A stretch of DNA of 64,000 nucleotides, taken from NCBI GenBank assembly GCA_009599575.1, contig VWND01000007.1:939501-1003500 (forward strand), in the 5' to 3' direction. The position numbers and the translations under genes were made by a program. Positions 1 to 11,989 of this stretch are shown piece by piece (positions within the stretch are counted from its first letter, which is position 1; every line of letters begins with the position of its first letter). This DNA comes from Blumeriella jaapii. Taxonomy: Eukaryota; Ascomycota; Leotiomycetes; Helotiales; Drepanopezizaceae. Under the pieces are notes generated by a model. That model saw only the letters and a program-made list of their open reading frames with translations, had not been told where the DNA came from and made no database searches.

Positions 1-772
1 ATGGAATCCCTCAAAGCCGTGTTCTTCAAGCCCGATCCCCAGGCCCAAGTAAGCATCTCTCGATCCCCTGACCAGACAGACAGACCAGCACGTCTAACAC
101 ATCCCCCCCCTCTCCTCGCAGGTACGGAAATGCAACCAGCTCATCCGGGCCAACACGCGCAAGCTCGACCGGGACATCACGAACATGAAGCTGGCGGAGA
201 ACAAGGCCAAGACGCTCATCATCCAGGCGAACCGGCGGGCGCAGCGCAACCCAGCGCAGGCGGCGCAGGCCGAGAAGGACATCCGGGTCTTCGCGCGCGA
301 GCTGCTCCGCACGCGGCGGCAGCACGGCCGGCTCGTGACGTCCAAGGCGCAGCTCAACAGCGTGGCGATGCAGGTCTCGGAGGCGTTCGCGGTGCGCAAG
401 ATCGAGGGCAGCATCCGCAGCTCGGTCGGCATCATGCGCGACGTCAACAGCCTCGTGCGCCTGCCGGAGCTGATGGGCACCATGCGCGAGCTGAGCCAGG
501 AGCTCGTCAAGGCCGGCATCATCGAGGAGATGGTCGGCGACAGCTTGCCCGACGATCTGGCGGCCGAGGAGGAGGACGAGGAGGCCGAGGGCGAGGTCGA
601 TAAGGTGCTCGGTGAGATCCTGGCGGATAAGATGGGTAGGGTGCCGGCGAACAAGACGCCGAGCTTGCCTGAGCCCGTTAGGCAGCCGGTGCCGCAGGAG
701 GACGAGGAGGACGAGGACGCGGAGGCTATGCTCGATCAGATGAGGGGGAGGCTGGAAGCGCTCAAGAGCTGA
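1..772 (+). CDS. VPS24: ESCRT-III subunit Vps24/CHMP3
   Basis: Two exons, 1-48 and 122-772, with a 73-bp intron (GTAAGC..CAG) give 232 residues. The start ATG is the first base of the window, and the protein opens MESLKAVFFKPDPQAQ, as fungal Vps24 proteins do (family knowledge). The basic N-terminal helix region (RKCNQLIRANTRKLDRDI) and the block TMRELSQELVKAGIIEEM match CHMP3/Vps24. The acidic C-terminus ends in a MIM1-like helix (AMLDQMRGRLEALKS) that would bind the Vps4 MIT domain. Vps24 copolymerises with Snf7 and Vps2 on endosomes for multivesicular-body sorting. The coding part is strongly GC-rich compared with its 3' flank. The promoter lies outside the window. Vps2/Did4 is the main alternative, but the PDPQAQ start and the MRELS block favour Vps24. 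Confidence 0.93.
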
Positions 773-1167
773 GGAGGGGAGGGACTGTGGAGCTGAGGAG
801 CTGAGAGGCCGAGTGGGTGGTGTATCGTCACTCTGGGTTTTCTGGCATAAGGGCACGGAGTTACGGGGTGGGATGGGATGGGATGGGATGGAATCGGGAT
901 GGAAACTGCACATTGGGCGTTATCTGAGAGTGACTGAGAGAATCATTTTGCCTAGAAGGCTTCTTCTAAACTATTCCGTGCAACGAGGCGTGGTTTTCAG
1001 TCCGTACATCTGCTTGCTCGGGGAGGTACCTAAGAGCTCTCTCTCTTTCTCCTCTCTCTCTTCACCAATCACTTCGTACCGTGTACAACATCTTTCTCAT
1101 CTCAACCGGGAAATCAACATCACGTTTTTTTTTTCTTTTCTTCTTTTTCTTAGCTCTTACTGTTCTA

Positions 1168-1300
1168 TATCATTCATTCAATCAATCATTCAATCATTCA
1201 TTCATTCATTCATTCTTCTTCTCACTTTTTCCTCGGCATCATTCATTCAATCAATCATTCAATCATTCTTCATTCATTCACTTCTTCTCTTTTCCTCGGC
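1168..1300. repeat. Duplicated TTCA-rich tandem repeat
   Basis: Two adjacent copies of a TTCA/ATCA-rich unit, each ending in a TTTTCCTCGGCATC-like string, stand side by side. This is a local tandem duplication of low-complexity DNA with no coding potential. Confidence 0.7.
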
Positions 1301-1478
1301 ATCTCTTTCTCTCCAAGCTGAGCCTGCTTCCGACACGATAGCGACAGCAGCCTGCTCGTTCGTCAGCAGGGATACGGCAGGTATGTACTGTAGGTAGGTA
1401 GGGATGGTACTGTGCTTTACTGTACTGTAGGTACAGTAGGTATTCCACTCTTGGTGCGAGCATTCCATCCATCCATCC

Positions 1479-1504
1479 TTTCTTTCTTTCTTTCTTTCTT
1501 TCTT

Positions 1505-1535
<31 letters not shown>

Positions 1536-1545
1536 TTTTCCATCC
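1479..1545. repeat. TTTC microsatellite
   Basis: A nearly pure run of TTTC tetranucleotides with one short interruption. It explains the Lys/Glu/Arg-rich frames on the minus strand, which are not genes. Confidence 0.85.
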
Positions 1546-2157
1546 TTCTGTTCTTTCTTTCTTGAGCTGCTACCAGCCAGGACGAGCTCAGTTTCAACAA
1601 ACACCACCACACCGAGTCGGAAATCTCCCCGGGGTGACTGACATGTGTGTGTGTGTATCTTCACATCTGCATGTATGTATATATATATAATATAGTGTGT
1701 GTATCTATCTACGTATGCTATCCCTGTCCAGCCAGCTCTTCCAAATCGGTGCGGGCGGTTCATGTCGTCCGTTATGTACCTATATACCTAAGGTACCCAA
1801 CCACCTACAGTACCTAGGTATCTACCCACCCATCTACCTACCTACCTACTGTACTGTACTGTACTGTACCTACCTATACCTCTTTCTCCGCCCAATGAGC
1901 TGAGCTCAGCGCCCCTCGCCCGGCTATCTTACTAAATCTACATACGTATAAATACAGATCATACATAATCTGCACGAATTTACAGAGTCAGCGCTCCTGC
2001 CCTGCTTCTTCTCCGAAACCCGTTTCGACTCTCTCTCCAGCTTTTTCGGCTCTTGCCCCCCCAGGAAGGGGGGGAGGTTCTTCTCACTTTTTTTCACTTT
2101 CTCCTTTGCGGAAACCACGCACACTCGCTTTCATTCATTCTACCCTTCTTTCTCATT

Positions 2158-2205
2158 TATGTATGTATGTATGTATGTAGGTAGGTATGTATGTATGTAT
2201 GTATA
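2158..2205. repeat. GTAT microsatellite
   Basis: A run of GTAT tetranucleotides with a short GTAG interruption near its middle. Confidence 0.8.
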
Positions 2206-2853
2206 CAGTAAATATATACATTTACATTGCTGCTCCTGCCGCGGCAGATGACTACAGTAAGTACTGTTGTACAGTAGGCACTTTCAGATGCTCAACCAGT
2301 TTACCGCGCTAGGTACTGTACTGTACAGTACCTTACGTACTACCTTACGTACATACGCATCATGATCTATGAAAACCGTCATCGCCTGTCTGTCCCTCTA
2401 TACATACTCATGCAGTTTGCTGGCTTTGTCTGACAAGCACTGTTGCTGCTGTTGCTGCTGTGGCGAACGTCTACTCTGGATCTGATCGATATCGAGAGCT
2501 TGGTGGGCGGGGTAGCAGCTACAGTAAGTAACTAAGGTAGCAAACAGATGGTGAGTTACCAATCGCAGCAAGTGCAAGGACATCCAGTGGAGGGAAAAGA
2601 AAGCAAGCGCTGGGTTACTTACTGACTTACTGACTTCTGGCTCTTGTCATCGTGGTTGGGCATCGAATCTGCAGGCCTTTCCTTCCACTCGCCTCTGTGT
2701 CGACAGGAGGGGAGGGGGGGCGTTAGTTCTCGGTGATTTCTGTGCGACAACCGAAAACCGAAAGAAAAAAAAGAAGAAAAAAAAAAGGAAAAAGGGGGTA
2801 AAAACAAAATGGTAGGGAAAACACAAGAGATGATAGATAAAAAGATCAAAAAA

Positions 2854-2967
2854 TGGAGACTATGGGAATTGAACCCATGACCTTTCCTAATCTCAACTCC
2901 GTCTCCTGAATTACGAATTCAGGTGGAGGTTTGCGAAAGGAAAATCATACCCCTAGACCAAGTCCCC
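2854..2967 (-). tRNA. tRNA-Ala(CGC) with a 42-nt intron
   Basis: Read on the minus strand, the 5' acceptor GGGGACT pairs with AGTCTCC. The third pair is G:U, the classic alanine identity pair. A D-arm of the form TGGTCTAGGGGTATGAT follows. The anticodon stem is TTCCT/AGGAA and the loop reads TT-CGC-A, with the anticodon at 2933-2935. A 42-nt intron (2890-2931) begins one base 3' of the anticodon, the canonical place. The T-arm GGTTCAATTCC is intact, and the transcript ends in a six-T Pol III terminator at 2848-2853. The intron contains a GAATTCGTAATTC hairpin. The isotype rests on the CGC anticodon and G3:U70. The D-arm resembles fungal tRNA-Pro, so a prediction program should confirm the isotype. 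Confidence 0.88.
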
Positions 2968-4970
2968 GAGTTGATGTGTGTATCGATGACTAAGCGGTCA
3001 AGAAAAGAGGACCATATACTGCATGACAAATTTCGACCCAGGTTTTGAACGTTTTTGGAGAGTGCAAGATTAGGCAAATGGATGTTTGCTGATGTTTTTG
3101 GCCGGGGTCACTTTTAAGGTGCGAGATGAGATTTTGAAATGGCTTGTAAGGTAAATCGGATGGATGGATGGATGGAAGCCATCCGTATAATACAAAGGGG
3201 GGCTGGGGCTGGGGGTTGGTTCAAGATAGTTCGTGTCTTCCGTTAATAAGTAGTTTTCCGAGGAAAGAAATCGCGGCACGTAAAGTCAGAAGCGCATTTT
3301 CCGTAGATGTAAGATATCCTTTCTGTGTTTTATCTTCCAGTAGTAAGTGGGTGGCAGTCTACGCAGCGACATCCTGTTTTCATTTCGGGTTGCGATGGAC
3401 TTCGAATGCCAACAGTATGCTGGAAGCCGAACTCCATCTTTCTTCGATTCTTGCGCGCCAAATCCAAACAACCTCATCGGGAATCTAGGTCATGCGATTA
3501 TACGAATAGCTCTAGAATGCAGATTCCACTATTGCATTCAACCGCCTGATTGATAATGGCTCTAGCCAAAGGTGAAATGCAGCCATGCGTCTCGATCAAG
3601 ATTTGAAAGCTCGTGCTTCTTCCGTTCGTGACGCCTAGTGCATACAACAACAGTGTGCCGATGGCAGTGCAGAATTCACTTTTTCAGGAGGAGTGTTCGG
3701 TTCGGAGAGTGATTGGAGCCGATGGCATGTTTCTAGATGTGATTGGGTCGACACCAGTCTTTGGGAACTCCACGTCGTGCACCTACATCTGGGTCTCCTC
3801 CACACCAAGGCCTTTTATAAAGCCTAGGTAGGTATATCTCCGAGGCCTTGCTGGGCCAGACAAACTCAGAAGGCAGCTATTGCTGGAATGGAATGTCTGA
3901 CAATCCCTAGTCTTCCCAGTCGCTAGAGCCAGCAGATTGAGATAAGGACCGGAGGTATGTGTGTGTCCCTGGCGCATGTTGGCGGAGATACATTGTAGTG
4001 GTCAAAGAATTAAGTATGTGGACACTCAGACAAGATGTCACCAATGCAAGATCGATTACTTGTGTAGGCTGATAGGCTATAAGTAATTTTTTTATAGAAA
4101 TTGAGATTAATACTGAAATCAAGCCTGGCGATTTTGGTCGACTCACGAGAAACGAGAGCTGAACGCGAGGAATGACCGTCAAAGACAGTTCTGGCTTATG
4201 CGATGTTCTTAAGCCGCAAGCTGACAAATTCTAAAGCAGCACTTTTGATACTCTAACCAACTACTTGACGGGAATGCCTACGATCAAGGTTAATTCGTAG
4301 ATGTTGAAACCGCTCCAGACGGCACAGAACAAGCGTTAAGGAGAGCTGATCAATACCGCAAGCCTTATTTCGTTCTGTGCAAGTACAAGACTTGAGAAAA
4401 GAAGACATGCTTTCTTCACCATAAGGTGTAGTAGGTCCATAAACCACGTAACTTGAATAAACTGAGTTAGTTACTCTGTAACACTGTACCTGTGTCGGAT
4501 TTTTTATTTGGCTTGAACTTGTGACAATTTGCTGCTTTCTAACTGATAACGTGCTTGCTTACTTCTTGCCTTGAAAGCGTTGCAAGCTGGACATCTGCTG
4601 GCTTGCATGCCGATAGAAGGGAGGTTTCCAGCCTTGGGTAGATACAAATAAATCGACTCTTAACATCATTGGATATGATGTACAGGTGAAGAAATATATC
4701 CAAAGCATAGTCAACACAAAGTTGAGTTTTTCCCAAGAACGTCACGGTCAAAATAGAATTCCTCGGTTTCCGCGACCTTCGTCATTCGACACAGGGATCC
4801 TTCCCGCATGTTTCTTTGGGTTTCCAGAGCCTTGCGAGGCCCCACCAATCGCTCACGAATTCAACGAACCTCTCTTTAGCAAGCAAACAACCAAACCACT
4901 CGAGACATTCAACTTCATTTCCTCACGAACATCACCGAAACTTCTTTGACACACCAAGACACCCGCAATC
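2968..4970. other. Spacer without a recognisable gene
   Basis: Only short frames are present on both strands and none resembles a known family. The last 200 bases, rich in CAAC/CATC strings, probably hold the promoter and 5' leader of the downstream p23 gene. Confidence 0.6.
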
Positions 4971-5738
4971 ATGTCGACCACAGTAACTCCAGAAGGTAAG
5001 CTCAACATCGACATCACCCGTGCGGGAGCTTTATTTTTTTATTTTTTTTGGGAGACTCCAGCATGTCGCAGGAGGAGCAAGCCGGTCGTCAGAACAATCT
5101 CTTGTCTCCCTGCGCACGCAGCAGTTGAAGGAAGGCCAGTGCTAACCATGCATAGTTCTTTGGGCTCAGCGCTCCAGCAGCACCAACGAGGCCAAGAACA
5201 TCATCTACCTGACCATCAGCGTGCCCGACGTCCAGAAGTCGAATATCAAGCTCGACATCAAGTCGCAATCGCTTACCTTCGCCGGCCACTCCGACTCCCT
5301 CAAGCGCGATTACCACCTCGAGCTCACCTTCTGGGGCGAGATCGACGAGAAGGAGACCAAGATCAACCATACTGCAAAGAACATCGCACTGGTCCTGAGA
5401 AAGAAGGAGTCGAAGGATGAGTTCTGGCCACGACTGCTGAAGGATGCGGCGAAGGTCCACTTCCTGAAGACCGACTTCGACAAGTGGGTTGACGAGGACG
5501 AGCAAGATGAGGCCCCTGAGGACGACCTAGGTGAGTCGCGGCAAGGGCACCACGCACCATTCGCAGCGGACAGCTGACATGTGCGCTAGGAAACATGAGC
5601 GGGATGGGCGGCATGCCAGGGATGGGCGATATGAGCTCGATGATGGGCGGCATGGGCGGTATGGGCGGCATGGGCGGCGCTGGTGGTGACTTTGGCGGCA
5701 TCGACTTCTCTAAGCTCGGCGGTGCGGCACCCGAGGGA

Positions 5739-5769
<31 letters not shown>

Positions 5770-5858
5770 AGATGCCTGCGCTTGAGGGTGAGGACGATGC
5801 AGCAGGAGACAAGGCCGCCCCTCAGAGCGCTGCTTCCAAGATTGAGGAGGTTGCTTAA
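4971..5858 (+). CDS. SBA1: Hsp90 co-chaperone p23/Sba1 (CS domain)
   Basis: Three exons, 4971-4995, 5156-5530 and 5590-5858, encode 222 residues. Intron 1 (160 bp, GTAAGC..TAG) follows only eight codons and contains a T-rich tract. Intron 2 is 59 bp. After splicing the protein reads VLWAQRSS and then a CS domain (VPDVQKSNIKLDIKSQSLTF), with the family signature WPRLLKDAAKVHFLKTDFDKW near residues 110-130. The C-terminal third is a Gly-Met-rich linker (repeated GGMGGM) and an Asp run, typical of fungal p23. p23 binds the ATP-bound Hsp90 N-domain and slows client release in the cytosol and nucleus. The start is chosen because the first exon splices in frame to the conserved LWAQR motif. Confidence 0.95.
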
Positions 5859-6612
5859 GATGGCCACGTCGATGCGCGGACAAGATGGAGGGCTTCTTCA
5901 GCACCACGATAAGTCTTGATCGAGCGTCCACATGAAATGACATGGAGCTTTCTTTTGCACCACATCGATTTGATATTGGGCGAGATATCCTCTGGAGTTT
6001 GCAAGGCGTGGTCGTCAGGTACTTGTGATCTGATAGCAGGCAAGCACATGATATAAAAGCAGTTGTCTACTTCACGTGTTTTTGGCGTTTGATATCCCGA
6101 TGTGTTCGTGTGCGGATTTTCATTTTGACTCGCTACACATGCCATCGGATGCGTGAAGACGCAGATTGTACTGTTCTACGCAGTGCGAGCCAAGTGGCTT
6201 TTTGCCTGCACAGGCTCATCCCACGTCGGATTGGGATACCTCTCACTGCCACGGAATACTGCTGCTTCTCAACGATGTCTAGCTTTCCCTTCCGAGCATC
6301 CACGGCTTTTGAACTTTGTCCTTCTCCCGTTGCCCATGCCCTTTCAACTACTATTGCCCATCTGCATGCCAATCTATCCTATCGACCGTCGCACATGTAC
6401 GAGAGGTACATAGCTTGCGTATCTATTTACAAGGCTAGCTGAGCTTCAAAACTCGCACACGCCACACCCTGTTCTTGACAATTCCTCTTTGTGCGTGGTA
6501 GCATCAAACAGTCTCCGGTTCTTGAAAGCCGAACACATCACTTCTACACCGGGTGTTGTCGGAAGACAACATTGGGAGCAAGAAGCGTGCCCGCCCGCAG
6601 TTTTTCTCCGGC
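5859..6612. other. Spacer, no gene seen
   Basis: This stretch follows the p23 stop codon. Frames on both strands are short and unlike known proteins. The first 200 bases are probably the p23 3' UTR. Confidence 0.55.
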
Positions 6613-7443
6613 TCATCTATTTCCTGCTCGTCTCTCCGCAAACATCGTGCGAGTACCTTGCTCGTCCCCGCTGTGGATCATCAACTCCCTGTACACGTTC
6701 CCCGGTGGCTGATGGTCCACACGACCTTCTTGTGCCGGCGCAACTGGCTGCATCACTGTGTACGGCCGTGAGCTGGGGAGGAACAGCGGCAGTGGTTGGT
6801 AGAGCATCTCCGGTTGCTCGAAGGGCGGCACGATGGACCATCGCTGCGAGATTGCTGGAGCACGCTCTTCTCTGTCGCGTAGAGGCCTGGGTTGGGTGGA
6901 TGATGGCCCCCCGATGGCTGGCTTAGACACTTCTGATGAGGCCCAGGTCGAAAGCGACGGCGAAGGCGAAGCGGGGGCCGGTTCAGGCCGTTTTCTGGGC
7001 CGTTTGCTGATGCGAGACTGGCTTTTGGTCCGGCTCCTGGGCTTGGAAGAGCTGGTCGTGGCATGGCTGGGAGCAGGAGGGGCAGCCACTGCGTCAAGGG
7101 ACCTGGAATGCGACGCCATCTGGTCGCCGGAAGCGTCGAGGCTGGAGAGAGCTTCGCACGTGTCAGCCTGGGGAGGACTTTTCTCGGGACAATTGTTGTG
7201 AGGATCTTGTACTGTTTCCGACGCAGAAGGCCTCTGCTACCTTTCCACACCGACAGGTGTTGAGATCGTGCGCGCAGCTCTCGAGCGGCCGGCCTGGTTT
7301 CCTGACCGCGACGAGGACTCGATCCGTGTGCGCGCAGGCGGTCGCTCTGTGGCCGCGGATACATGGCTCGCTGGCAAGATCATCAGCGATGCCTCCTTCG
7401 ATGGCTCGGGGTCACGGCTCGTACCAGGAGTACTTGCAGCCAT
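6613..7443 (-). pseudogene. Ser/Pro-rich hypothetical reading frame broken by one TAG
   Basis: One minus-strand frame runs from an ATG at 7443 to a stop at 6613 and is interrupted only by a TAG at 7237-7239. Both halves share the same Ser/Pro/Arg-rich, low-complexity character, including a basic stretch (SSSKPRSRTKSQSRISKRPR) that could act as a nuclear signal. I do not recognise the family. It may be a gene with a nonsense mutation. It may also be an intact gene in which the TAG ends an in-frame intron: a GTATCC donor about 126 bases upstream of the CAG after the TAG would keep phase, but the donor is weak. It may simply be chance GC-rich open frame. Transcript data would decide. Confidence 0.35.
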
Positions 7444-9662
7444 TTATGAGAGGCATCTGGGAGAAGGGAGAAGAAGAAGAAGTCTGGCGTCGAAGCTCGG
7501 AGGCTCGTGAGAGGCAACTACCGCAGAAGGGGTTCGAGGATGGGAGAGCGTGACATCCATCTAGAGACGACGGTACCAAAAGCCCTCTTCTCTACACGCA
7601 AATGGGCCGCAGGAAACGGGCCGCATTCAAGTGCTGTACTGCATGTACTGTATCTACACTGAACTGTATGTACAGTATATACTGTACAGTACATACAGCA
7701 CATACCGTAAGATACAGACACATGATCGTCCGGCCCAACATGCGCTTTACGTCTCGCCAAGCATCGAGAGCAAGTTTCCCCAGCCGAAGGCAAGTAAACA
7801 TGCTCACAGAGGGCCAGGTCGATGACCAGACAACGACGCCTGAATCTGAGCTGATATGAGCTAGTTTCACGTATTGGCGTATTGGCGCGAGAACCTCGCC
7901 CAAACCAGCCGATGGGAGGGCTGGGTGCAACTGCAGTACGGTACAGGACGATGTCATGAAACGAGGGACTGAGTAGTGTCTGATGCAAAGGAGTGTGTCG
8001 AGATTGTGACGAGATGTGTTCGCGCTGCGCCCACGAACGAACGTACCTACCGTAAATATACTGGGGCGCAATACCGAATCCGGGCGGCGACCTCAGAGCA
8101 TCGTCTTTCGGTGGCTGGGTTCCTGGATGTCAAAGTCTACCTGCGGTTGCGTAGACGAGGGGAGAATGCGGATCGTGAGAGGAGCGGCCCCAGAACCCTC
8201 GTCTACTGTAAGTCAGAGCGTATCCCTTCTGTGGAGCACTTACATGTACACTGTGAACACCATCCTAGCAGAAGCCTCGAAGGTCGATGAGAGAGCCCAG
8301 TGTTAGCTCGATACCTCTTCTAACAATCTCAAAGTCAAAGCATCTCAAGAGTCATCTGATAAGCAAGATACTGTAAGGTGTGAACATGCATAGCTTGGGG
8401 TGGGAGGAGTTCCAATTGGCACCTTGGTCGGCGGTCCACTGCTCTGTAACAAACCTGGATTTATCACAAGTCATCTATCACGTCCAAAGCATTGCTGTAA
8501 GGGCGCAGGCTTGAGTGGGAAGAGAGAGCGAAGGGAGGGCCGTCTTTGTCACGCAGGCCAGAGGGGTATCAAACTACAAACCCAGTTTTACTGTACGAAT
8601 CCCACGGCTGTTTTGGTACTGCTCTCAAGTAGCTGGGTAATGCCGTCGAAAAAGTCATGGCAATGCATGACGACGCAGGAGGAGCAGCGCCGACGCTTCT
8701 CGACTCATTTGTCATTTATAACATCAGATACTAGCAGTGGTTTTGGCGCCTCGTCTGGAGAACGTGCCGCCGCATAGGTAGGCTTTCCAACACTTTTGCG
8801 ATCCGAGCTTGTACGCACACATCATTGAGACGAAGTATCCCGATTCCAGATAGGGAAGAGAAGGTGATCGCGAAATGCCCCGCCTACCTTGCTGTACTAC
8901 ACACCGAATTGCGTACAAACGGCACAAGAACTGACTTTGGAGCTTATCAAAAGTATGGAACTGTCCGTTTGTCGAGAGTATCGAGGCATCTTGCGGCCGT
9001 CCAGATATGGTAGGTACCCGCTGTAGGTCAGGCGCCCACAAGCTAAAGCAGCAACTGACCATTGTACTGTAGCTATGGAATAGAATGGGGTGGCCTTCCA
9101 GCTCCGTTAACGGGCACATGCGCGCTTCCATGGCTTCATCAACTTCGAGTTGATGACCGCTGCAGAAGCGTGAACGACGACACGCGATCGTTCTCACAAG
9201 CCAGGCTTCTTGCACGGGCCCAGATTCCAAACGACTTCGCAATTGTTGCTCCAAAGTTCACCTTGTGGTCTGGACGTGATCGGGAATGCCACCGCTATTA
9301 CAGTGGCGGCGAACTCCTCGCCTCGGAGCCCATGCTTGCCATGCATGTCGCGTCCGTCGAGGCGTGGGTTTGAGTCTATTTGAGGCAGGATCCCCACATT
9401 TCGACTACAGGATCGGCAATACTCTTCCTCCCGGGCCAAATAAACACATCCCAGAGGGGTTTCGGTAGACTTTGTCAAGGGTTATAGACCCTCTACCGTA
9501 AAGTGTAAATATAATTGGCCTAGGAGGAAGTAGTGACAACACCAGTTGAACAATGCAGTGGTTACTTAACGTGGATAATGTCTGGAGGGAAGGTGACTGT
9601 TTCGTCGTCTGAGTCTTCTCAGACCTGAACACTCCATACGACTTCATCTCGAGACCGACAAG
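7444..9662. other. Spacer with GTAC palindromes, no recognisable gene
   Basis: A palindrome-rich patch (about 7630-7715) alternates GTACTGTA and TACAGTAC motifs. A minus-strand open frame at 8724-9254 (about 176 codons) resembles nothing I recognise and has no supporting features. The rest appears non-coding. The last 150 bases should contain the copper transporter promoter. Confidence 0.5.
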
Positions 9663-10498
9663 ATGGACGGAATGGGTGCTGTCGCAGCTCGGTCGGCAAG
9701 CGCGGATGCAATGGCTCAGGCCAGCACTGTTGTCGAAAGTGCGACGACGCTCGCGGCGACGTCAATGGGAGATGGAGAGGGTTGCAAAATTTCAGTAAGA
9801 ACAGCTCTGTGTTCTTGTAAAACGCTGGCCGTCTTGGCCCAGACAGCTAAGCTCACGCTGACCGCATAGATGCTTCTCAATTGGCATACCATCGATGCGT
9901 GTTTCTTGTCCTCCATATTCCACATCCGTTCTTCGTTCACCTTCTTCCTCGCGTGTTTCAGTGCCTTCGCCCTCGTCGTCTCGCTGGAATATGTACGCCG
10001 GTTCCAGAGGCAGTTCGACCAATACCTGCGAAAGCGCGATAACTTCGCCCGGTCAAAGGGATATGCCCTGTCAGCCGAGATGGAAGAGAAGCTCCTGGAG
10101 GGAAGCGATGGCGAGCGCGAAGGCGAACGCGATGCACCAAAGCAGAAGCAAGTCGTGATCATCGTGGAGCAGCTGATGAGAGGCTTGGTTCATGTGGTAC
10201 AGTTTTCTATCAGTTATTGTATCATGCTTTTGTTCATGTATAGCAATGGTGTGTACTTGCCGATTCCCAAATGCCGCAGAACGTGGAATGGCTGATTGAC
10301 GATTGCAGGATACATCATAATATCCATATTGCTAGGCGCACTGGTGGGATTTGCTCTTTTTACTCGGGATACTTTGCAGCCGGCTCGGGAGACGAAGTAG
10401 GTGATCTTGCCTTGAAAATGTTGTCAGAGAATGTTGTGACAACGGTGAGACTAACACCTCGCAGTAAATCTGCCGAGAAGAACGCTAGCTGTTGTTGA
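9663..10498 (+). CDS. Ctr-family copper transporter
   Basis: Four exons, 9663-9794, 9870-10248, 10309-10396 and 10465-10498, encode 210 residues. The last intron (68 bp) has an ACTAAC branch site. Splicing it avoids an early TAG and adds a tail ending in Cys-Cys, a typical fungal Ctr terminus. The conserved block CKISMLLNWHTIDACF precedes TM1. TM2 holds the M-x3-M copper filter (MLLFM) and TM3 the G-x3-G packing motif (GALVG). These are hallmarks of high-affinity Cu(I) channels that trimerise in the plasma or vacuolar membrane. The N-terminus has only a few Met residues, and a charged cytosolic loop separates TM1 and TM2. It could be a Ctr4/Ctr3-like plasma-membrane protein or a Ctr2-like vacuolar one; sequence alone does not decide. 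No obvious Mac1-type element was found upstream. Confidence 0.92.
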
Positions 10499-10838
10499 CG
10501 AAACCGGTACTTGGTGGTGATATTGCATCCAAGCCGATCCAGGAAAGAAACATGAACTGGGAATGGGAGCAGATTTATGCAGAGAATGATTATGAATCTT
10601 TGCATACATGAAGCCTATCTTTCTTGTCCTTGTCGGATACAGATAGGACTACAACCAGCCCCTTGAGAGCAATCTTATGGCATGCGACCGATGTGATTGT
10701 ACATGGCGTAAGCATGAAATAGTGCTGTAGCATTACAAAGTCGATATCTCGACAGCCTTTCCAGTATGCTTTCTTTCTCTATGTCGCTAAATTCAATTCG
10801 GGAATCTTGTGATGTGAGGCTTGAAAGTGACGGTTTCA

Positions 10839-11989
10839 TTAGGTGCCCGATGCCTCGCCGTCGTCGACGCCACTGGGTTCGCTGCTTCCTGGACCATTGA
10901 TAACATGCACACCAGGATTTCCACCAAATTTTGCTATCCGTTCGGCCTCTTTTCTCTCAGCTGCAGCCTCGGTTTCCAAGCGAAGCTTTTCCATGTTCCA
11001 GGCATCATCGTCTTCACCTCCCTCCTCATCGCCGCTATCCTCATCACCGCTGGCCTCCCAATCTCCTTTCTCGAACATTGCACGGCCAGTGGCTTCCTTA
11101 GCGGCTTGCGCCTCAATCTCAGCAGCCTTCTTGTCCAGGCGTTCTCTTTTCCACTTTGCAAATGTTTCAGGTGTAACAGGTGTAAGTGTGCCGGTGAGCT
11201 TGTGACGTTCAGATTCGAGAAAGTCTTCAAGAGTAAGAGTTTTGAGAGGCGACTTGTCCAAGAGTGCTTTCTCTGCGGCACGCTGTTCTTTTGTTTTTAG
11301 TACGAAGCTAGAAGATGATCAGTCGGATGCCAGTATTCCCTCAATAGAACAACGTACCCAGGCGGCAACTTGTGCTGGTACATGCAGGTATCACCTCCGT
11401 TAGGACACGTCCAGAACCAACCATATTTGCCCTCCTCCACAGCATCGATAAAGAACTTGCAAACTTTGTCGGTGGTTGTCTTCTGATTTCCTTTTTTGGA
11501 AAGTACGACTTGTCTCAGCTTCTCCTCGTCCCAGTTGTCGGAGGTTTCTTTCTTTCTTTTCTCCTCCTCTTCCTCCCGAGTATCTTGGTAGAGGTCCTTC
11601 TTCACGGTCTTCCGCTCGACGTTCAGATCGTGTGAGAACTTGCACTTTCTGCCCTTCTCACAATGGCCTTTCTTGAAAAATTGACACAGAACCGTCTTGG
11701 GATCAACGCCAAAGGGAACCTTCTGGACCTGGACGGGCTTGAACAGCTCTGCCTCCTCCCTTTGAGCCTTTTCCGTGGCAGCTTTCATGCGCTCCCTCTC
11801 CGCCTTCTCGGCGGCTCTCTTCTTTTCTTCGGGGGTCCCACCAGCACTTGCAGACTGCTTCATCCGGGCGATATCCTTCTGTGCCTGGGCGCCTTTTTTG
11901 TTCTTCATACCAAACGTCCTGTCCTCCACGATCTTGGCCGCGGACGGCTTCTTGCCCCCGCCCTGCTTTTCCTGTTTCTTAGGAGGCAT
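10839..11989 (-). CDS. TMA46: CCCH zinc-finger translation factor Tma46/DFRP1 (ZC3H15)
   Basis: Two exons on the minus strand, 11989-11358 and 11307-10839, flank a 50-bp intron and encode 366 residues. The N-terminus [20 protein letters not shown] is the lysine-rich start typical of the family. A first CCCH finger ([20 protein letters not shown]-x7-C-x5-C-x3-H) lies near residues 105-125, and a second Cys/His cluster ([14 protein letters not shown]) near 195-210. After the splice comes the DFRP segment ([19 protein letters not shown]) and an acidic tail. Tma46 pairs with the DRG-type GTPase Rbg1 on ribosomes during elongation. The intron splits the conserved LPPG-F motif right after the second finger. 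The 3' end is about 340 bases from the convergent copper transporter. Confidence 0.95.

Larger units (their letters stand above)
773..2853. other. Long non-coding spacer rich in simple repeats
   Basis: No convincing gene is seen. A roughly 70-bp TTCA-rich unit is present twice in tandem (about 1168-1300). A TTTC microsatellite runs about 1479-1545, TACC/TACTG repeats about 1790-1870, and a GTAT microsatellite about 2158-2205. A palindromic GTACTGTAC cluster lies at 2313-2332. Reading frames here are low-complexity artefacts of these repeats. Confidence 0.8.

Noticed and set aside
26..913. 295-codon minus-strand frame over VPS24
   Set aside because: Shadow of the GC-rich VPS24 coding strand; no family features.
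1274..1763. Lys/Glu-rich minus-strand frames
   Set aside because: Translations of the TTTC microsatellite.
1168..2205. CRISPR-like array
   Set aside because: Repeats are simple microsatellites without spacers and the genome is fungal.
8724..9254. 176-codon minus-strand frame
   Set aside because: No recognisable domain, no splice context, unusual composition; insufficient support for a gene.
10821..11300. Plus-strand frames over TMA46
   Set aside because: Antisense shadows of a gene whose protein is clearly recognised.
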